Shown piece after piece: positions 12,228 to 23,489 of a stretch of DNA of 64,000 nucleotides. A program made the translations under genes and the position numbers. A model generated the notes under the pieces. It was not told the DNA's origin and ran no database searches. It worked only from the letters and a program-made list of their open reading frames with translations. Positions within the stretch are counted from its first letter, which is position 1; every line of letters begins with the position of its first letter. Source of the stretch: Utricularia gibba. Lineage: Eukaryota > Streptophyta > Magnoliopsida > Lamiales > Lentibulariaceae. The stretch is from positions 4,030,001 through 4,094,000 of the forward strand of contig CM007990.1 of NCBI GenBank assembly GCA_002189035.1, written 5' to 3'.

Positions 12228-12483
12228 TCTCACTATTATATATGTAATACATATTTGACACTAGGAGTGACCAAACACGTAATCGGGTGATTCAAACTAT
12301 AAATTCGTAAACTGTGTTTATTTTAAATTATATAATTAAAACTTAAAACAAATTAAGCATGTAGTCAATGTGAAGATCTGGAAAGAAAAATATCATTAAT
12401 CATCAGCATCGCATGCCCACCGGATTTTATTTGTTCATCATGATCAGAATCCTGGTAGAAACTGCAATCGAAGACCATGTTTG

Positions 12484-12900
12484 TTACTCCCAATCAAACA
12501 CCTTTTGGGCATTATCATATGAGGTGGAATGGGACAAGTAAATTCCATCATCCCTTGCAACCCAAACGTGAACGCTCCAGTTATCAAACAGGTGCTGATT
12601 GAACGCAGCAAACCCCTTGTTCTTGTTTTCCCACCACAAATGACAGTAGAATTTTGTAGTGGGAATGACATTCATGCAGAAACGCCAGTTGAAGAAACTC
12701 TCGTCTTTCACTAGTAGATGGTACCCCAAATCGTCCTCCTTAGAAAAGCAGTGCACCTTCAACGGCCCCGACGTAGGGGAAACCTTGCGGACGACGAAGA
12801 CATTGAGCTTAGAGGAAGTCAAGCAGGCTTGAAGGGTGGTGCATTGTGTGACAACAACAAGAAGAAGGAACCAGGCAATGAAGAGGGGATTACTTTTCAT
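12484..12900 (-). CDS. S1 self-incompatibility-like secreted protein (second copy)
   Basis: This single exon encodes 138 residues from the ATG at 12898-12900. The frame is open further upstream, but this Met begins the hydrophobic signal peptide (M-K-S-N-P-L-F-I-A-W, cleavage near residue 25), so it is the preferred start. Hallmarks match the gene at 10875: K-V-H-C-F-S-K-E-D-D-L-G, R-F-C-M-N-V, F-Y-C-H-L-W-W, G-F-A-A-F and W-V-A-R-D-D-G-I-Y. Cysteines at about 26, 51, 75 and 86 line up with the first gene, and both lack the cysteine usually found before the last motif. The two genes converge with about 1.15 kb between stops, consistent with an old inverted duplication. The protein sequences have diverged strongly outside the motifs. 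Confidence 0.88.
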   Translation of the reverse strand: MKSNPLFIAWFLLLVVVTQCTTLQACLTSSKLNVFVVRKVSPTSGPLKVHCFSKEDDLGYHLLVKDESFFNWRFCMNVIPTTKFYCHLWWENKNKGFAAFNQHLFDNWSVHVWVARDDGIYLSHSTSYDNAQKVFDWE

Positions 12901-14184
12901 CGTTGCGAGGTATGTGTGTTTAGGAGATGAATGCTTCTCATAAAATGTAACAGGAATCCTCCCGTGCGCAATCTGGGGATCATTTTTAGTATTGAGATTA
13001 ATTACTGAAAACACGATCCTTAATATGCAAATCTTCCCTCATATTGGGGTACCTAGTGAGGAATTCATTGACGATTTAAGGAATGGGAGATTTGAGTCGT
13101 TTTTTGTAGCCCATTTCATTGCGTATGAAAAATTTGATTCTAAATTTGAAATTATAACATAGAACAAAATGCTGATTAATACGCAGGGATATTCGTGCCG
13201 TTTAGAAAAGTGGAAATACCACCTTTATCTATACAATTTTATTCAATTTTGCCAATTTTCTAATATATGGGGACACTCCGGTAATGGTGTCGGATTTGAC
13301 TTCCAAGAATGTCGTACATGGAAAAGAAAAAAAAAAGGAATAGTGTGTTGATTAATCATGGCCCACTAGGAAAACAAATGATGAGAGTTCTGACTTCCGG
13401 TAATGTTGTTTTTTGGGAACAAAACTAATCATTAATCTTATTTATCAAATTAATTGTTTTTTGGAAAATACCTACCGCAACTACTACAGGCAAAAGGTCT
13501 GTTTTATATTTGAAATCTTCACCTAAAATACTTTAATACCCGAAAGGCTATTCAAAAAATAATGGTTCCATAATTTGAGTAAATTTTTTCCAAATATGAA
13601 ATATGGCGAACATTGAATAGTTTATGTTGTCAATTGATTCGAGTATTTCTTTGTAAAAACGTCAGTCTACCTATTTATATCTCCATTCTTGTAGTTCATT
13701 TTTTTAACAACCAAAAATTATGAAAATGTGTGATATAATGAATGGTTAAGAAAATTACTCACCATATTTTTAGTGATTTGATTTTCTCAATCGTTTGACG
13801 AATTTAGGCCATGAAATATGATTGGGCCTTTTCAGAAAAAATACTCACTACACCAACCACACTTTGTAAAAGTAACTTCTTCATAAAAGTACTCGTTCTT
13901 TTTTAATGGTGGTGGTGATCGCCATTCCCAATCTTTTGGAACTTAGGTTTAGTTGCATTGGAAAGATATACCTAGGTTTCAATTAGTAAGATATAAATTA
14001 CTCTATCTGGTTTGAAGTTAAACTTGTTTGATTAGCAGGTGTAGGATTTTATTATTTGTGTTTGATTAAAAGGTATTGAAAAGTAATATTAGTGATTTAT
14101 AATATGATTTGATGAAATTATCTTTATTCATAAAAATATAAAAGTTGTTTCATTTGAAAGTGCATCACCCACTGTCGTGTTATA
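12901..14184. other. Spacer, no recognised gene
   Basis: This contains the upstream region of the second S1-like gene and AT-rich DNA. Open frames are 60-70 codons or shorter and low in complexity. I see nothing assignable. Confidence 0.5.
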
Positions 14185-14571
14185 TTGAAGTCACTGATGC
14201 ATTTTATGACTCTTCCATTTACAATTTGTGGATTGGATGATGGATCTAGGCAATCGGAAAGGAGTAACTCAAAACGGCTATGGCCGACAATGAAAGAGAA
14301 GTATGTTATTCTAGCATTGAAGAAATGCATCGATAAAGGGGTGGAAGATGAACAATGGTTTGTGACTTTGGTTTTAGGGTGGCATTGGAGGATTATGTGC
14401 AAGACTCTTCGTGCAAATACTCACATAAACTCGAAAGTGCGGGGTTGCATAAAGAAGTATTTTGCAGCCATGGACATTTTAAATCGAAATGGGACTGGAT
14501 GGAATCTAACCATGTGCATGATCAATCCTACAAGTGAGGTGCGAGTTGAAATTAGCAAGGTTGGATCGTAG
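14185..14571 (+). pseudogene. Myb/SANT-like DNA-binding domain remnant
   Basis: An open frame of about 128 codons contains R-L-W-P-T-M-K-E-K-Y, A-L-K-K-C-I-D-K-G, H-I-N-S-K-V-R, K-K-Y-F-A-A-M-D-I-L-N and G-T-G-W-N. This order recalls the plant Myb/SANT-like domain of Harbinger-associated and L10-interacting MYB-like proteins. The middle is distorted (W-F-V-T-L-V-L-G-W-H-W), suggesting a local frameshift, and no transposase follows within 1 kb. I infer a stray fragment of a transposon-derived gene. Confidence 0.5.
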
Positions 14572-15978
14572 ATTGAAAAGGTTTATATAGTATATGATGA
14601 AATTCCTTGTGATTTATGATTATTATAAGTTTTAATTATGTACAGACATACGTATTTAGAATATGGTGGATGGTTGCTATGTGGCTCTTATATGATGGAT
14701 GGTTGGTATAGTTGAAGATCTTAATACATATTGTTCAAATGTATATTATGTGTGCTGCTATATGGTTTATGATGTGATTGTATGTTTTTATCATTGTATT
14801 GATCAAGACAAAGCGTAGTGATTCCAATATGAGAAATAAGAGTTTTTCATTCTATATCTTTTTGATGAAGATAAGGTCATAGGAGATGTAACTTATGCAT
14901 TTAATGAAGATTTAAATCAAATATCTTTTTTAAAACATATAAAGATGGAGTTAGAGAATGACGCTGTCAACACTTTACATCAATGTTTGAATTTCATATA
15001 AACATTGTGTTGCTCATCAATATAACTATTAAAAAATATATAATTTATGAATTTTTAATAAATAAGAATTCAATAAATCGTTTTGTTTGAAAAATAATTA
15101 GATATATCTAATTATTTTATTTGTAAACAAAATTATTCATGAAAAAAAAACATGGACCACTGACCGCCGGGTTTTGATGCGTGCCTGGCCACGGTCCGCC
15201 GTACCACGTGACGTGCGGCACCCGATGATGCTTGTGGGCGGGCGTACGTGGGTGGGGCATGTTTGGATTTTAAGGCTCTGGGGGTTAATGTGGATTTTTG
15301 AAATTAAGAAGCCCATGAGTATAAAAATGACCTCTCCAAACAAAATCTAATGGATTTTGATTATTGGATTTCGTGAACATGAACCTTGGGATGTATTAGA
15401 AAAATAGGTACCGTACACTTAGTATGTGATAAAAGTGATCACATATATAAAACATTAATTATAATGTGTGAAACATAGAGTCAGTATCGTCAATTTTGTA
15501 AATGGCCACATCAACTCTATAGATCGGGGTTTCCAGAGTTTGACAAGTTGGTTGGGGCAATAAATGAAAAGCCGTTTAAATTTTGGGAGTCTTTCGTAAA
15601 ATACAATTCCGGTGCTTGTCACAAAAGCCAGAAAGAAAGTTCTGCCATTAATATCCATCATCCACAAGAAACAGCTTTTTCTTGGATCCTAAGTCCATGT
15701 TGTTGGCTGCTTTCGTCAACCCAAAGACGACGTGCGCACTGCACTGGGATCAGAATCCAAGATAACCAACATTTAACTAAAAATGATGGCTTACAGCCAT
15801 TCCACACCCTACGCTTCAATTATTGCTTCTCGCTTCCTGTACACCAGCTGGTAGAGACGGAGACCCCCAGCAGCCGTCCCTTGTCAACACCGAATCAAAT
15901 CTACCCGGCCCCATTTGCTAAACACTCTGCTTTTTCCAGCCCCATTTCAGGAATTTTTTGTTTTGGTTGATTGTAAGT
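14572..15978. other. Spacer and probable upstream region of the endoglucanase gene
   Basis: The left part is AT-rich with no gene. At about 15160-15265 there is a sharp GC-rich block containing CCACGTGACGTG, a G-box-like ACGT core, about 770 bp upstream of the endoglucanase ATG. From about 15540 the base composition becomes balanced, as expected for a promoter and leader. The open frame at 15548-15970 has no recognisable domain and lies in the probable leader. Confidence 0.45.
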
Positions 15979-18346
15979 ATGTACGGGAGGGATCCATGGG
16001 GTGGGCCGTTGGAAATTGCTGCGGATTCCGCGACGGACGATGAGCGGAGCCGGAATTTGCAGGATTACGACAGGGCGGCGCTGTCTCGGCCGCTGGACGA
16101 GACGCAGCAGAGCTGGCTGTTGGGGCCGGCTGGGGAGACGAAGAAGAAGAAGTATGTGGATCTGGGCTGCATTATTGTGAGCAGAAAGATATTTGTATGG
16201 ACTCTAGGAACTATTCTTGTTGCTGGGTTTCTTGCCGGGTTTATCACAATGATCGTGAAACTGGTGCCGCGCCACCAACATCGGCCGCCGCCGCCGGACA
16301 ATTACACGGTGGCGCTCCATAAAGCTTTAATGTTTTTCAATGCCCAGCGCTGTAAGTCGCCTGCCGTACTGATTACCTTTCTTTGATCTCATCAATGGTT
16401 TTTGTGATGTTGACGTTTTGTTTGATCCTCAAAATGGACTTGAAAATGTACGAGAACCATATACGAACAGGGCTAAACTATTGGATCTTTCAGTTGATGT
16501 TGATTGCTTGTTCTCATAACAGCAGGAAAACTACCAAAGCACAACAATGTATCTTGGCGAGGAAACGCGTGTTTAAACGACGGAGAGTCGGATTCGTCGA
16601 TATTGTTTAAGGATTTATCTGGTGGATATTATGATGCTGGAGATGCGATTAAGTTCCATTTCCCGCAAGCTTTTGCAATGACGATGTTGAGCTGGAGTGT
16701 GATAGAATACAGTGCAAAGTATGAGGCTGCTGGAGAGCTTAATCATGTCAAAGATGTTATCAAATGGGGAACTGATTACTTTCTCAAGACTTTCAATTCG
16801 ACTGCTGATCAAATCGACAGATTAGTTGCTCAGGTAATGTGCAAGTTTTCTCATTCGATGTGAGATTTTCAGACGAGATGGCATTGCAGCATATCCTGGC
16901 TTCTGCTTCAGTGATAACATTTGAGCTGTGGAAATACTAACCATCTCATTGGCAGGTCGGAAAAGGGGATACGTCCGGAGGGACTGATCCGAATGATCAC
17001 TACTGTTGGATGCGCCCCGAGAACATCGATTACGAAAGGCCTGTTACTGAATGTCATAGTTGCTCTGATCTTGCTGCTGAAATGGCAGCAGCTTTGGCTT
17101 CAGCATCCATCGTTTTCAAGCAAAACAAAGCTTACTCGCAGAAGCTTGTACATGGCGCCAAGACTCTCTTCAGGTTCTCCAGGGAACAAAGAGGGAGATA
17201 CAGTGCAGGTACTGAGGCAGCAATATTCTACAACTCAACAAGCTACTGGGACGAGTTTCTGTGGGGTTCAACATGGATGTACTACGCTACGGGCAATTCC
17301 TCCTACCTGCAGCTCGGTACGAACCCTCGCCTCGCAAAGCATGCTGGAGCATTCTGGGGAGGGCCGTACTATGGTGTATTAAGCTGGGACAATAAGTTGC
17401 CCGGAGCTCAGGTATGTGCTATTACCAGTTCTGTCATAGTGGTTTCAATGGAAACAAACGCTTGTCAGTCATGCTGGTTTCTTCTGCTGTAGTTGCTTCT
17501 CACTCGAATGCGATTGTTCTTGAACCCTGGATATCCCTACGAAGAGATCTTGAGAACTTTTCACAACCAGACAAGCATTTACATGTGCTCCTTCCTGCCA
17601 TATTTCGCATCATTCAACAGGACAAATGGTAAGCAATCCTTCACTTCTCCGGCCACCGATCAGTAGCATGTTAACCGTTCTTTCAATGTCGAGCAGGAGG
17701 GATGATTCAGCTGAATCACGGAGCACCTCAGCCTCTTCAGTATGTGGTGAATGCTGCTTTCCTAGCCACGCTATTCAGCGACTATATGCGAGCAGGCGAT
17801 ATCCCGGGCTGGTATTGCGGTCCTCATTTCTACTCCACCGACGTCCTCCGTGAATTCGCTCAGACGCAGGTTGGTACCTTAAGCTCGTTTATCTTCGGCA
17901 ATCGCCTGGGTTGAAATCTTGCATTTTATTGATCGTGTGTTGCATAGCTCAACTACATCCTCGGTCAAAATCCAAGACGGATGAGCTACATTGTTGGGTA
18001 CGGCGATCATTACCCGAGACATGTGCACCACCGTGGCGCCTCCATCCCGAAAAACAGCAAGTCCACCTGCACGGGAGGATGGAAATGGAGGGACACCCCG
18101 AAGCCCAATCCCAACGTCATAGTCGGTGCCATGGTTGGCGGCCCCGATAGACATGACGGATTCCATGATGTTCGTAAAAACTACAACTACACAGAGCCAA
18201 CCCTCGCCGGGAACTCCGGGCTGGTCGCCGCACTTGTGGCTCTGTCCGGCGATTCCACAGTTGGAATTGACAGAAACACCATCTTCTCGTCCATTCCACC
18301 GTTCTCTCCGACACCTCCGCCGCCCCCTGCACCATGGAAGCCATAG
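15979..18346 (+). CDS. KOR1: KORRIGAN-type membrane endo-1,4-beta-glucanase (GH9), six exons
   Basis: A type II membrane protein of glycoside hydrolase family 9 that acts at the plasma membrane and endomembranes in cellulose synthesis. Exons: 15979-16351, 16523-16833, 16956-17411, 17493-17628, 17697-17869, 17948-18346; all introns are GT-AG and phases agree, giving 615 residues, close to the roughly 620 usual for this family. The cytosolic N-terminus starts [10 protein letters not shown] and has the S-W-L-L-G-P dileucine (about 46-50). The transmembrane helix is at about 71-94, then P-P-P-P-D-N-Y-T. Catalytic features: D-A-G-D at 162-165, R-H-V-H-H-R-G at about 507-513, and the acid residue in N-Y-T-E-P (Glu566). 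It ends in the proline-rich [10 protein letters not shown] tail typical of the KOR group. It converges with the reductase gene, with about 208 bp between stops. The symbol denotes the orthologous group; the exact paralogue is not settled. Confidence 0.95.
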
Positions 18347-18554
18347 AATGACATACACCTGTTCTGCTCACATCGGATCCATAGTCTGTTAACTAGCTTC
18401 AGAAGCCTTGGCGGAGATAGGAAGGATAAGCATTTACAAGTTGCTGTAACGACTGTCACCTGCTCATTTATATCCATAAAATTGTTGGACATGCAGGAAT
18501 TATTGTTTTATTTAGTACAAACATGTCGTTCACATTGCAATGAGCTGCGTTCGG

Positions 18555-20126
18555 TTAGAGCATCCCTCTTGCTTCAAGGCATGACACAGTGTCCTTAACA
18601 GCAATATCAACAGGAGTAAAACTGAAGCCCAGATCAATCAGCTTCCTTGCAGCATTCCTGCATGACACCAGCCCCGGCTGTGTTTCTCCAGTGAACCTGC
18701 AAAATTTTTCGACTGCTTTATTGAGATGATTCTATCAAACAAAATAAAAAATGATGGCAATCAAAACATTGCTTTATGCATTACAAGCAGCAGAATGCAT
18801 AGAATGACAAGGGAGACCTGTGAACCGGATATCCTGGAAAGAGATTCGACACTTTCTCTGCAAACTCACTGAACTGATAGATCCCATTGGTGCATAGATA
18901 CCTCACTGATGCCTTGGAAGATTCAAAGAGTAGTAGTTGTGCCTTAGCTACGTCTTGCACATGGATGACACCCAACCAGTAGTGCTCTTGTGGGTCTTGA
19001 GATCCATGAAGTAGTTGCTGCAGGATTGAAGAGCTGCAATTTAATCCTGGTTGCAAAAGTCCTCCAAGACATGTTGTAGGGTTTATTGCCACAACATCCA
19101 AATCGTTTTCCTTGGCAAATTCCCAGGCTGCTTTCTCCGCCAAAGTCTTTGAGATTGCATACCACGCCTATAAGATGAATAAAATGAAATATTTCAACAG
19201 TATAGCGATCCAGAAGCCCTCATGAAAAGTGACCATATTACAAGATTATGCATGCTTTCAACTTTGAAGATCCATCATTCAACCTCCACACAATGATGAT
19301 GTAATATTTGTAAACAATGCAATGCTCAAATACTCTCTAACGACTCTATCATATCAAATAAATCAGCGAACAAAATGTTTTCAAATATGTAGAAAAAATG
19401 TGAGCAACATATCATGATCATTACTGAAGGGGATTCAAAAGAAAAGACCTTGCGAGATCTGCAGAAGTCAATATCAGTCCAGGAAGATTCATCAACCACC
19501 TTGCCGCTTGGCCAGCCAGGATTAGGCACCATAGCAGACATGGAGGACGTGAGCACAACGCGGCGCACACCGATCTTCTTTGCAGCGGTGAGAACATTGA
19601 GAGTGCCCTTTACAGCAGGCTCCAGCAACTCCTTCTCCGGATCAACCGGATCCAAGAGCGTGCAAGGCGACGCAAGATGGAAAACCCCACCTCCGCTACA
19701 ACCCGCCAACGCTCTTTCAATGGCGTCGGCGTCTAGGAGGTTAGCTTCGTGCACGATCAGTTCCACCGCAGGGTGGGTAGCGCCGGGGAGGGAGAAGAGG
19801 TGAGTCGAGTTTGTCCCTGGTTCAATAGACAGGTGGACCTTGGTGTAGCCATTCTCCAAAAGAGTCTTCACTACCCATGAGCCGATGAAGCCGTTGGCCC
19901 CTGTGACACACACGGGGGTTTCACGGCGGTGTTGGGTATAGCTGATTGGTCCGCCATTGAAGCCCTGTTTCCTCTGTATGAGAATCAAAACTCAGAGGCA
20001 TTACACCGAACAGAGCATGGCCATTTCATTGGGACAAAATAAAATTTACCTGAAACTCTGAGCCTGGAGCTGTGAAGAAGAATCCGGGAAATCGGTGGTT
20101 TCAGATAAACCAGCTGATCGATCCAT
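18555..20126 (-). CDS. Cinnamoyl-CoA-reductase-like NAD(P)H-dependent reductase, four exons
   Basis: An extended short-chain dehydrogenase/reductase of the plant CCR/DFR-like group, nearest in motif pattern to the CCR-like (CRL) proteins; the substrate is unknown. Exons on the minus strand: 20126-20050, 19971-19449, 19167-18818, 18696-18555, all GT-AG with matching phases, giving 363 residues. The cofactor loop G-A-N-G-F-I-G is at 50-56, T-S-S-M-S at about 167-171, and the catalytic Y-A-I-S-K at 203-207. The true-CCR N-W-Y-C-Y-G-K signature is absent, arguing against a monolignol-pathway CCR. Two oddities stand out: a Ser/Gln-rich N-terminus puts the Rossmann loop about 35 residues later than usual, and the segment after the second strand reads S-I-E-P where many relatives have V-R-x-P, so the phosphate-contacting Arg seems lost. 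An alternative start in exon 2 is possible. Confidence 0.88.
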
Positions 20127-20619
20127 GAACTACTAAATCCCTTGTCCACTCAATCAATATACTTTTTTGTATTTCTTTTTTCTACCAGCACAATATTCAG
20201 AAACTGTATCATAAGTTTAACGAGATTTTGCAAAAATAAGACACTTTTAGAAATTATAATTTATTAAAGTGATTTTATATAATTTTTTAGATTACAATTT
20301 TTATCTATTTTATAGAAAAATTAGAAATTCTGATTTCAAGATTAACTTCAAAATTATCAAATTCCATTTTGATGATTAAATAAAAAATTACAATATTTAT
20401 TTTTTAAGTAACCAAAAATATATTTATATCTTCATAATATATTTGATAATAATTTAGTCTATCAAATTCTAAAATATAACTTTGTTATATTTCAAAAAAT
20501 ATTTTTATAATATGAAAACAGCTATGTTTACAAAATTTTAAAATTAATTATATTCTAAATAATTTAAACACATGGATTAAATATTATAATATTTGTATAT
20601 TTTGGATTCAATCTTTTTT
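20127..20619. other. AT-rich spacer
   Basis: Short upstream region of the CCR-like gene followed by very AT-rich DNA. I see no gene or LTR here, so the copia remnant to the right has no recognisable 3' LTR on this side. Confidence 0.5.
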
Positions 20620-21835
20620 CTTTTTTAAATCGACGAAGAGGTAGAGATAATACTTCCAATTTTTATTGCCATTGAGAATTTCCTTCTTTTTGATGATGAA
20701 ATCTTATTTGCCATGAATTTTTCTCATTAGAGGAAGGTTTCTTATTTTCTCCATTCATGTTTTGACATTCTTCCTAAATTGAGTCTTCAAGGATGAGTTC
20801 TTTTGAATCAATTTTATTATATTCTATCTCCATTTGAGTCATGTGTTTGAATGACCATCATATTGATGTTTCATCACACACCACATTTCTTGATGTATAC
20901 ATGTGCCCATTAGTTAGATCATTACCAACAAGTATGCATTGTATTGCTTTCTTGTTGAATTTTGTTTAGAGATGATTAGGGACAAAGATATAGCATACAC
21001 ATCCAAATGTTCTAAAGTGTCCAATTGTGGGTTTTATTTTCTATAATTTTTGAAGCGATGAATAATATGAGTTTATGTCTTCATACTCTCAGCCCAAAAG
21101 CACTCGGGCATGTTCATGGCATGGAGCATATTCTAATATATCTCAATAATATGTCAATTTTTTTTCTGCTATTCCATTCTATTGTGAAGTGTTCGTGCAA
21201 TTTAGTTATCTTCAAATATTATGACTTCTTATTCCATGCCATTATCAATGTGGATAATTCATTCATTTATGTCACTCTCAACCTACTCTTTGAACTCCTT
21301 GAAATTAGCAAACGTCTGTGATTTTTCCTTCATAAAATCTATTTATACGTACCTTGAAAAATCATCAATAAACGTTACCATATATTTCATTCCTTGATAG
21401 GCCCAAAAATGTCAGAATGGATAAGTTCCAATGACTCATTTGCTCGAAACTTAAATTTCTTGAATGACAATTGATGAGCTTCCTAAATTGACATCCTGCA
21501 TACACTACGTTAATTGGAATAACTATCTTAGACAATCCCTTCACCATTGATTTCTTTATCATTACTTTGCACTTATGATAGTTCACATGATCCAAATGAG
21601 CATGCCAAAGAGTTGGAGTCTCATTTTTTCGACTCTTGTCCACATAAGCTGGATCTATCGACATCACATAAATAAACTCATTTTTTTCTTCCATATAGTT
21701 ATGTCTATTACTTTTAGTTCTTGGTATACTTCGACTTTATGGGACCCAAACACAACATAGTTACCTTGATCCATTACCTTTGAAATGAACAGAAAATTCT
21801 TCTTCATTCTTAGAACATGATAGACTCTCTGTAGA
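20620..21835 (-). pseudogene. Copia pre-integrase and integrase remnant
   Basis: The frame at 21694-21365 contains L-W-H-A-H-L-D-H-V-N-Y-H-K and C-Q-F-R-K, the zinc-binding GAG-pre-integrase block of copia polyproteins (normally H-x-R-L-G-H and C-x-x-C; here one Cys is changed). Further left, broken frames still show K-Y-M-V-T-F-I-D-D-F-S-R-Y-V and a degraded H-I-D-N-G-M-E, integrase core motifs around two of the catalytic acidic residues. It is interrupted by multiple stops and is not functional. Confidence 0.75.
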
Positions 21836-22019
21836 TAGAGGTGTAATCAAGCCGAGTCGGGTCGAGTTTTTGGTGTGCCCGACTTGACTCGGCCAACTTT
21901 ACATCGAGCTCGAGTTTGGCTTGAGCTCGGACCGAGCCTACCAACCTGTGCTCGAGTAGGCTCGAGGCTCGGCTCACACTCGAGGTGGATCAAGTGTGGC
22001 TTGAGTTCCAACAGGCTAG

Positions 22020-22087
22020 GTCTCCATCAGACATGTAATAATGCTGCACATGTCTCCGTCATAGATGTAATAATGCTGCACACATCT
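22020..22087. repeat. Two-copy tandem repeat of about 32 bp
   Basis: The words ATGTAATAATGCTGCACA occur twice in adjacent, slightly diverged copies inside the hAT left subterminal region. Confidence 0.7.
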
Positions 22088-22106
22088 CTAGAGTTAATTG
22101 GCTATC

Positions 22107-23211
22107 TAGGCCTCTGCAGAAAAACTCTTTGCTAAATGACCCTATTTGACAAACCTTAGTTAAATGGTGCTATTTTATGTAGTTATTAGATAAATAGTTT
22201 TACTTTTATTATAAATAATAAAATAAAATAATTATTATTTACGAAAAATACAATATTTATGTATATATAATAAATATAATTTTATATTAATTAATATTTT
22301 TATTTCTACTCAAATTAGATATATTTAATTATGTAGTTTTAAAAATATAACATAAATATCAATATGAATATTTAGTAGTTATATTAAAAATGTTTTCATA
22401 ATAAATTAATATAAAAAAGACATGAAAATATTTATACAAAATTATTATAGTAAATACTTTTAAATTAATTTATTTAACCCCAAAATATGTTACGTTACGT
22501 CGCCTAATGATATAATTAATACACAATAATATTTCTCAATGTTTTTTTTAAAACATTAAATATGAAAAATTTATTAATCAATATTTTTATCTATTTAGTA
22601 TAATATTCAATCTTATACCTAATTTATTAAGTTATTTGATTAATAGATTTTCACATTTAGTTTTTTTAAAAAAATTAGAAATATTATTATGTATTAATTA
22701 TATTATTAGACGATGTATCAAAACATATTTTTGAATTAAATAAATTCAATTGAAACATTTGATATAATGATTTTTTATACTAAGAAAACCAACATTATCA
22801 CGAAATTACCTATAATACAAAAAAATGGTTTCATGATAATTATACAAATTAATCAGTGAATTATAACAACAATTAATATCACGAAAAAAAATTCATTAGA
22901 TTATGAAAACATTTTTAGGATAATTACAAAATAGTCATATTGATATATATGTTATATTTTTACAATTAAATATACCTAATTTTAGTATAAATAAAAATAT
23001 AAAATAAAAATATTAATTATAAAAAATTATATATATACACATGTAATGTGTATTTAATTTTATTTTATTATTTTTTGTAATAATATTTATTTTATTCTTT
23101 ATTTATGATAAAAGTAAGGCTATTTACCTAATACCTACATAAAGTAAGGTCATTTAGCTAAGGTCTGCCAAATAATACCATTTAGCCAAGAGTTTTTTTT
23201 GCAGAGGCCTA
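22107..23211. mobile_element. AT-rich 1.1-kb element with long terminal inverted repeats
   Basis: The left arm (22107-about 22225) and right arm (about 23093-23211) are inverted copies starting TAGGCCTCTGCA, with recognisable similarity for about 110 bp, including AACTCTT(T/G)GCTAAATG. The centre is extremely AT-rich with no coding frame. The similarity may extend a further 13 bp outward (AATTGG..AT), so the true ends and the target duplication are uncertain; TA is the simplest choice. It is probably a non-autonomous DNA transposon or foldback element nested in the hAT. Confidence 0.65.
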
Positions 23212-23489
23212 TATTTCCAATTCACCCCACTTCTCTACACTCTATCTATATGCATTAATTAATGCCGCAAACCGATATCATAAAAATACATGGAATGCTG
23301 CTGTTTTTTATTGTAAAAAAAGGTATGAATTAAGAATAAAATAAGTGAATACAAAAGAATTTGATTACGTCAACAAAAAGCCTCTCAATTATGCAAACTA
23401 ACACCACAAATAAAGTTATTCAATGCTCATAAATCACTATTCCTGACATCACTATTATCCTCATCAAAATATTGCCATCGTCCACCCCC

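Noticed and set aside
12901-13014. Longer start for the second S1-like protein
   Set aside because: It would place 38 extra residues before the signal peptide. The Met at 12900 puts the hydrophobic segment at the N-terminus.
17879-18358. 159-codon minus-strand open frame
   Set aside because: It lies antisense to the last exon of the endoglucanase, whose reading frame, motifs and splice sites are clear.
19414-19803. 129-codon plus-strand open frame
   Set aside because: Antisense to exon 2 of the CCR-like gene.
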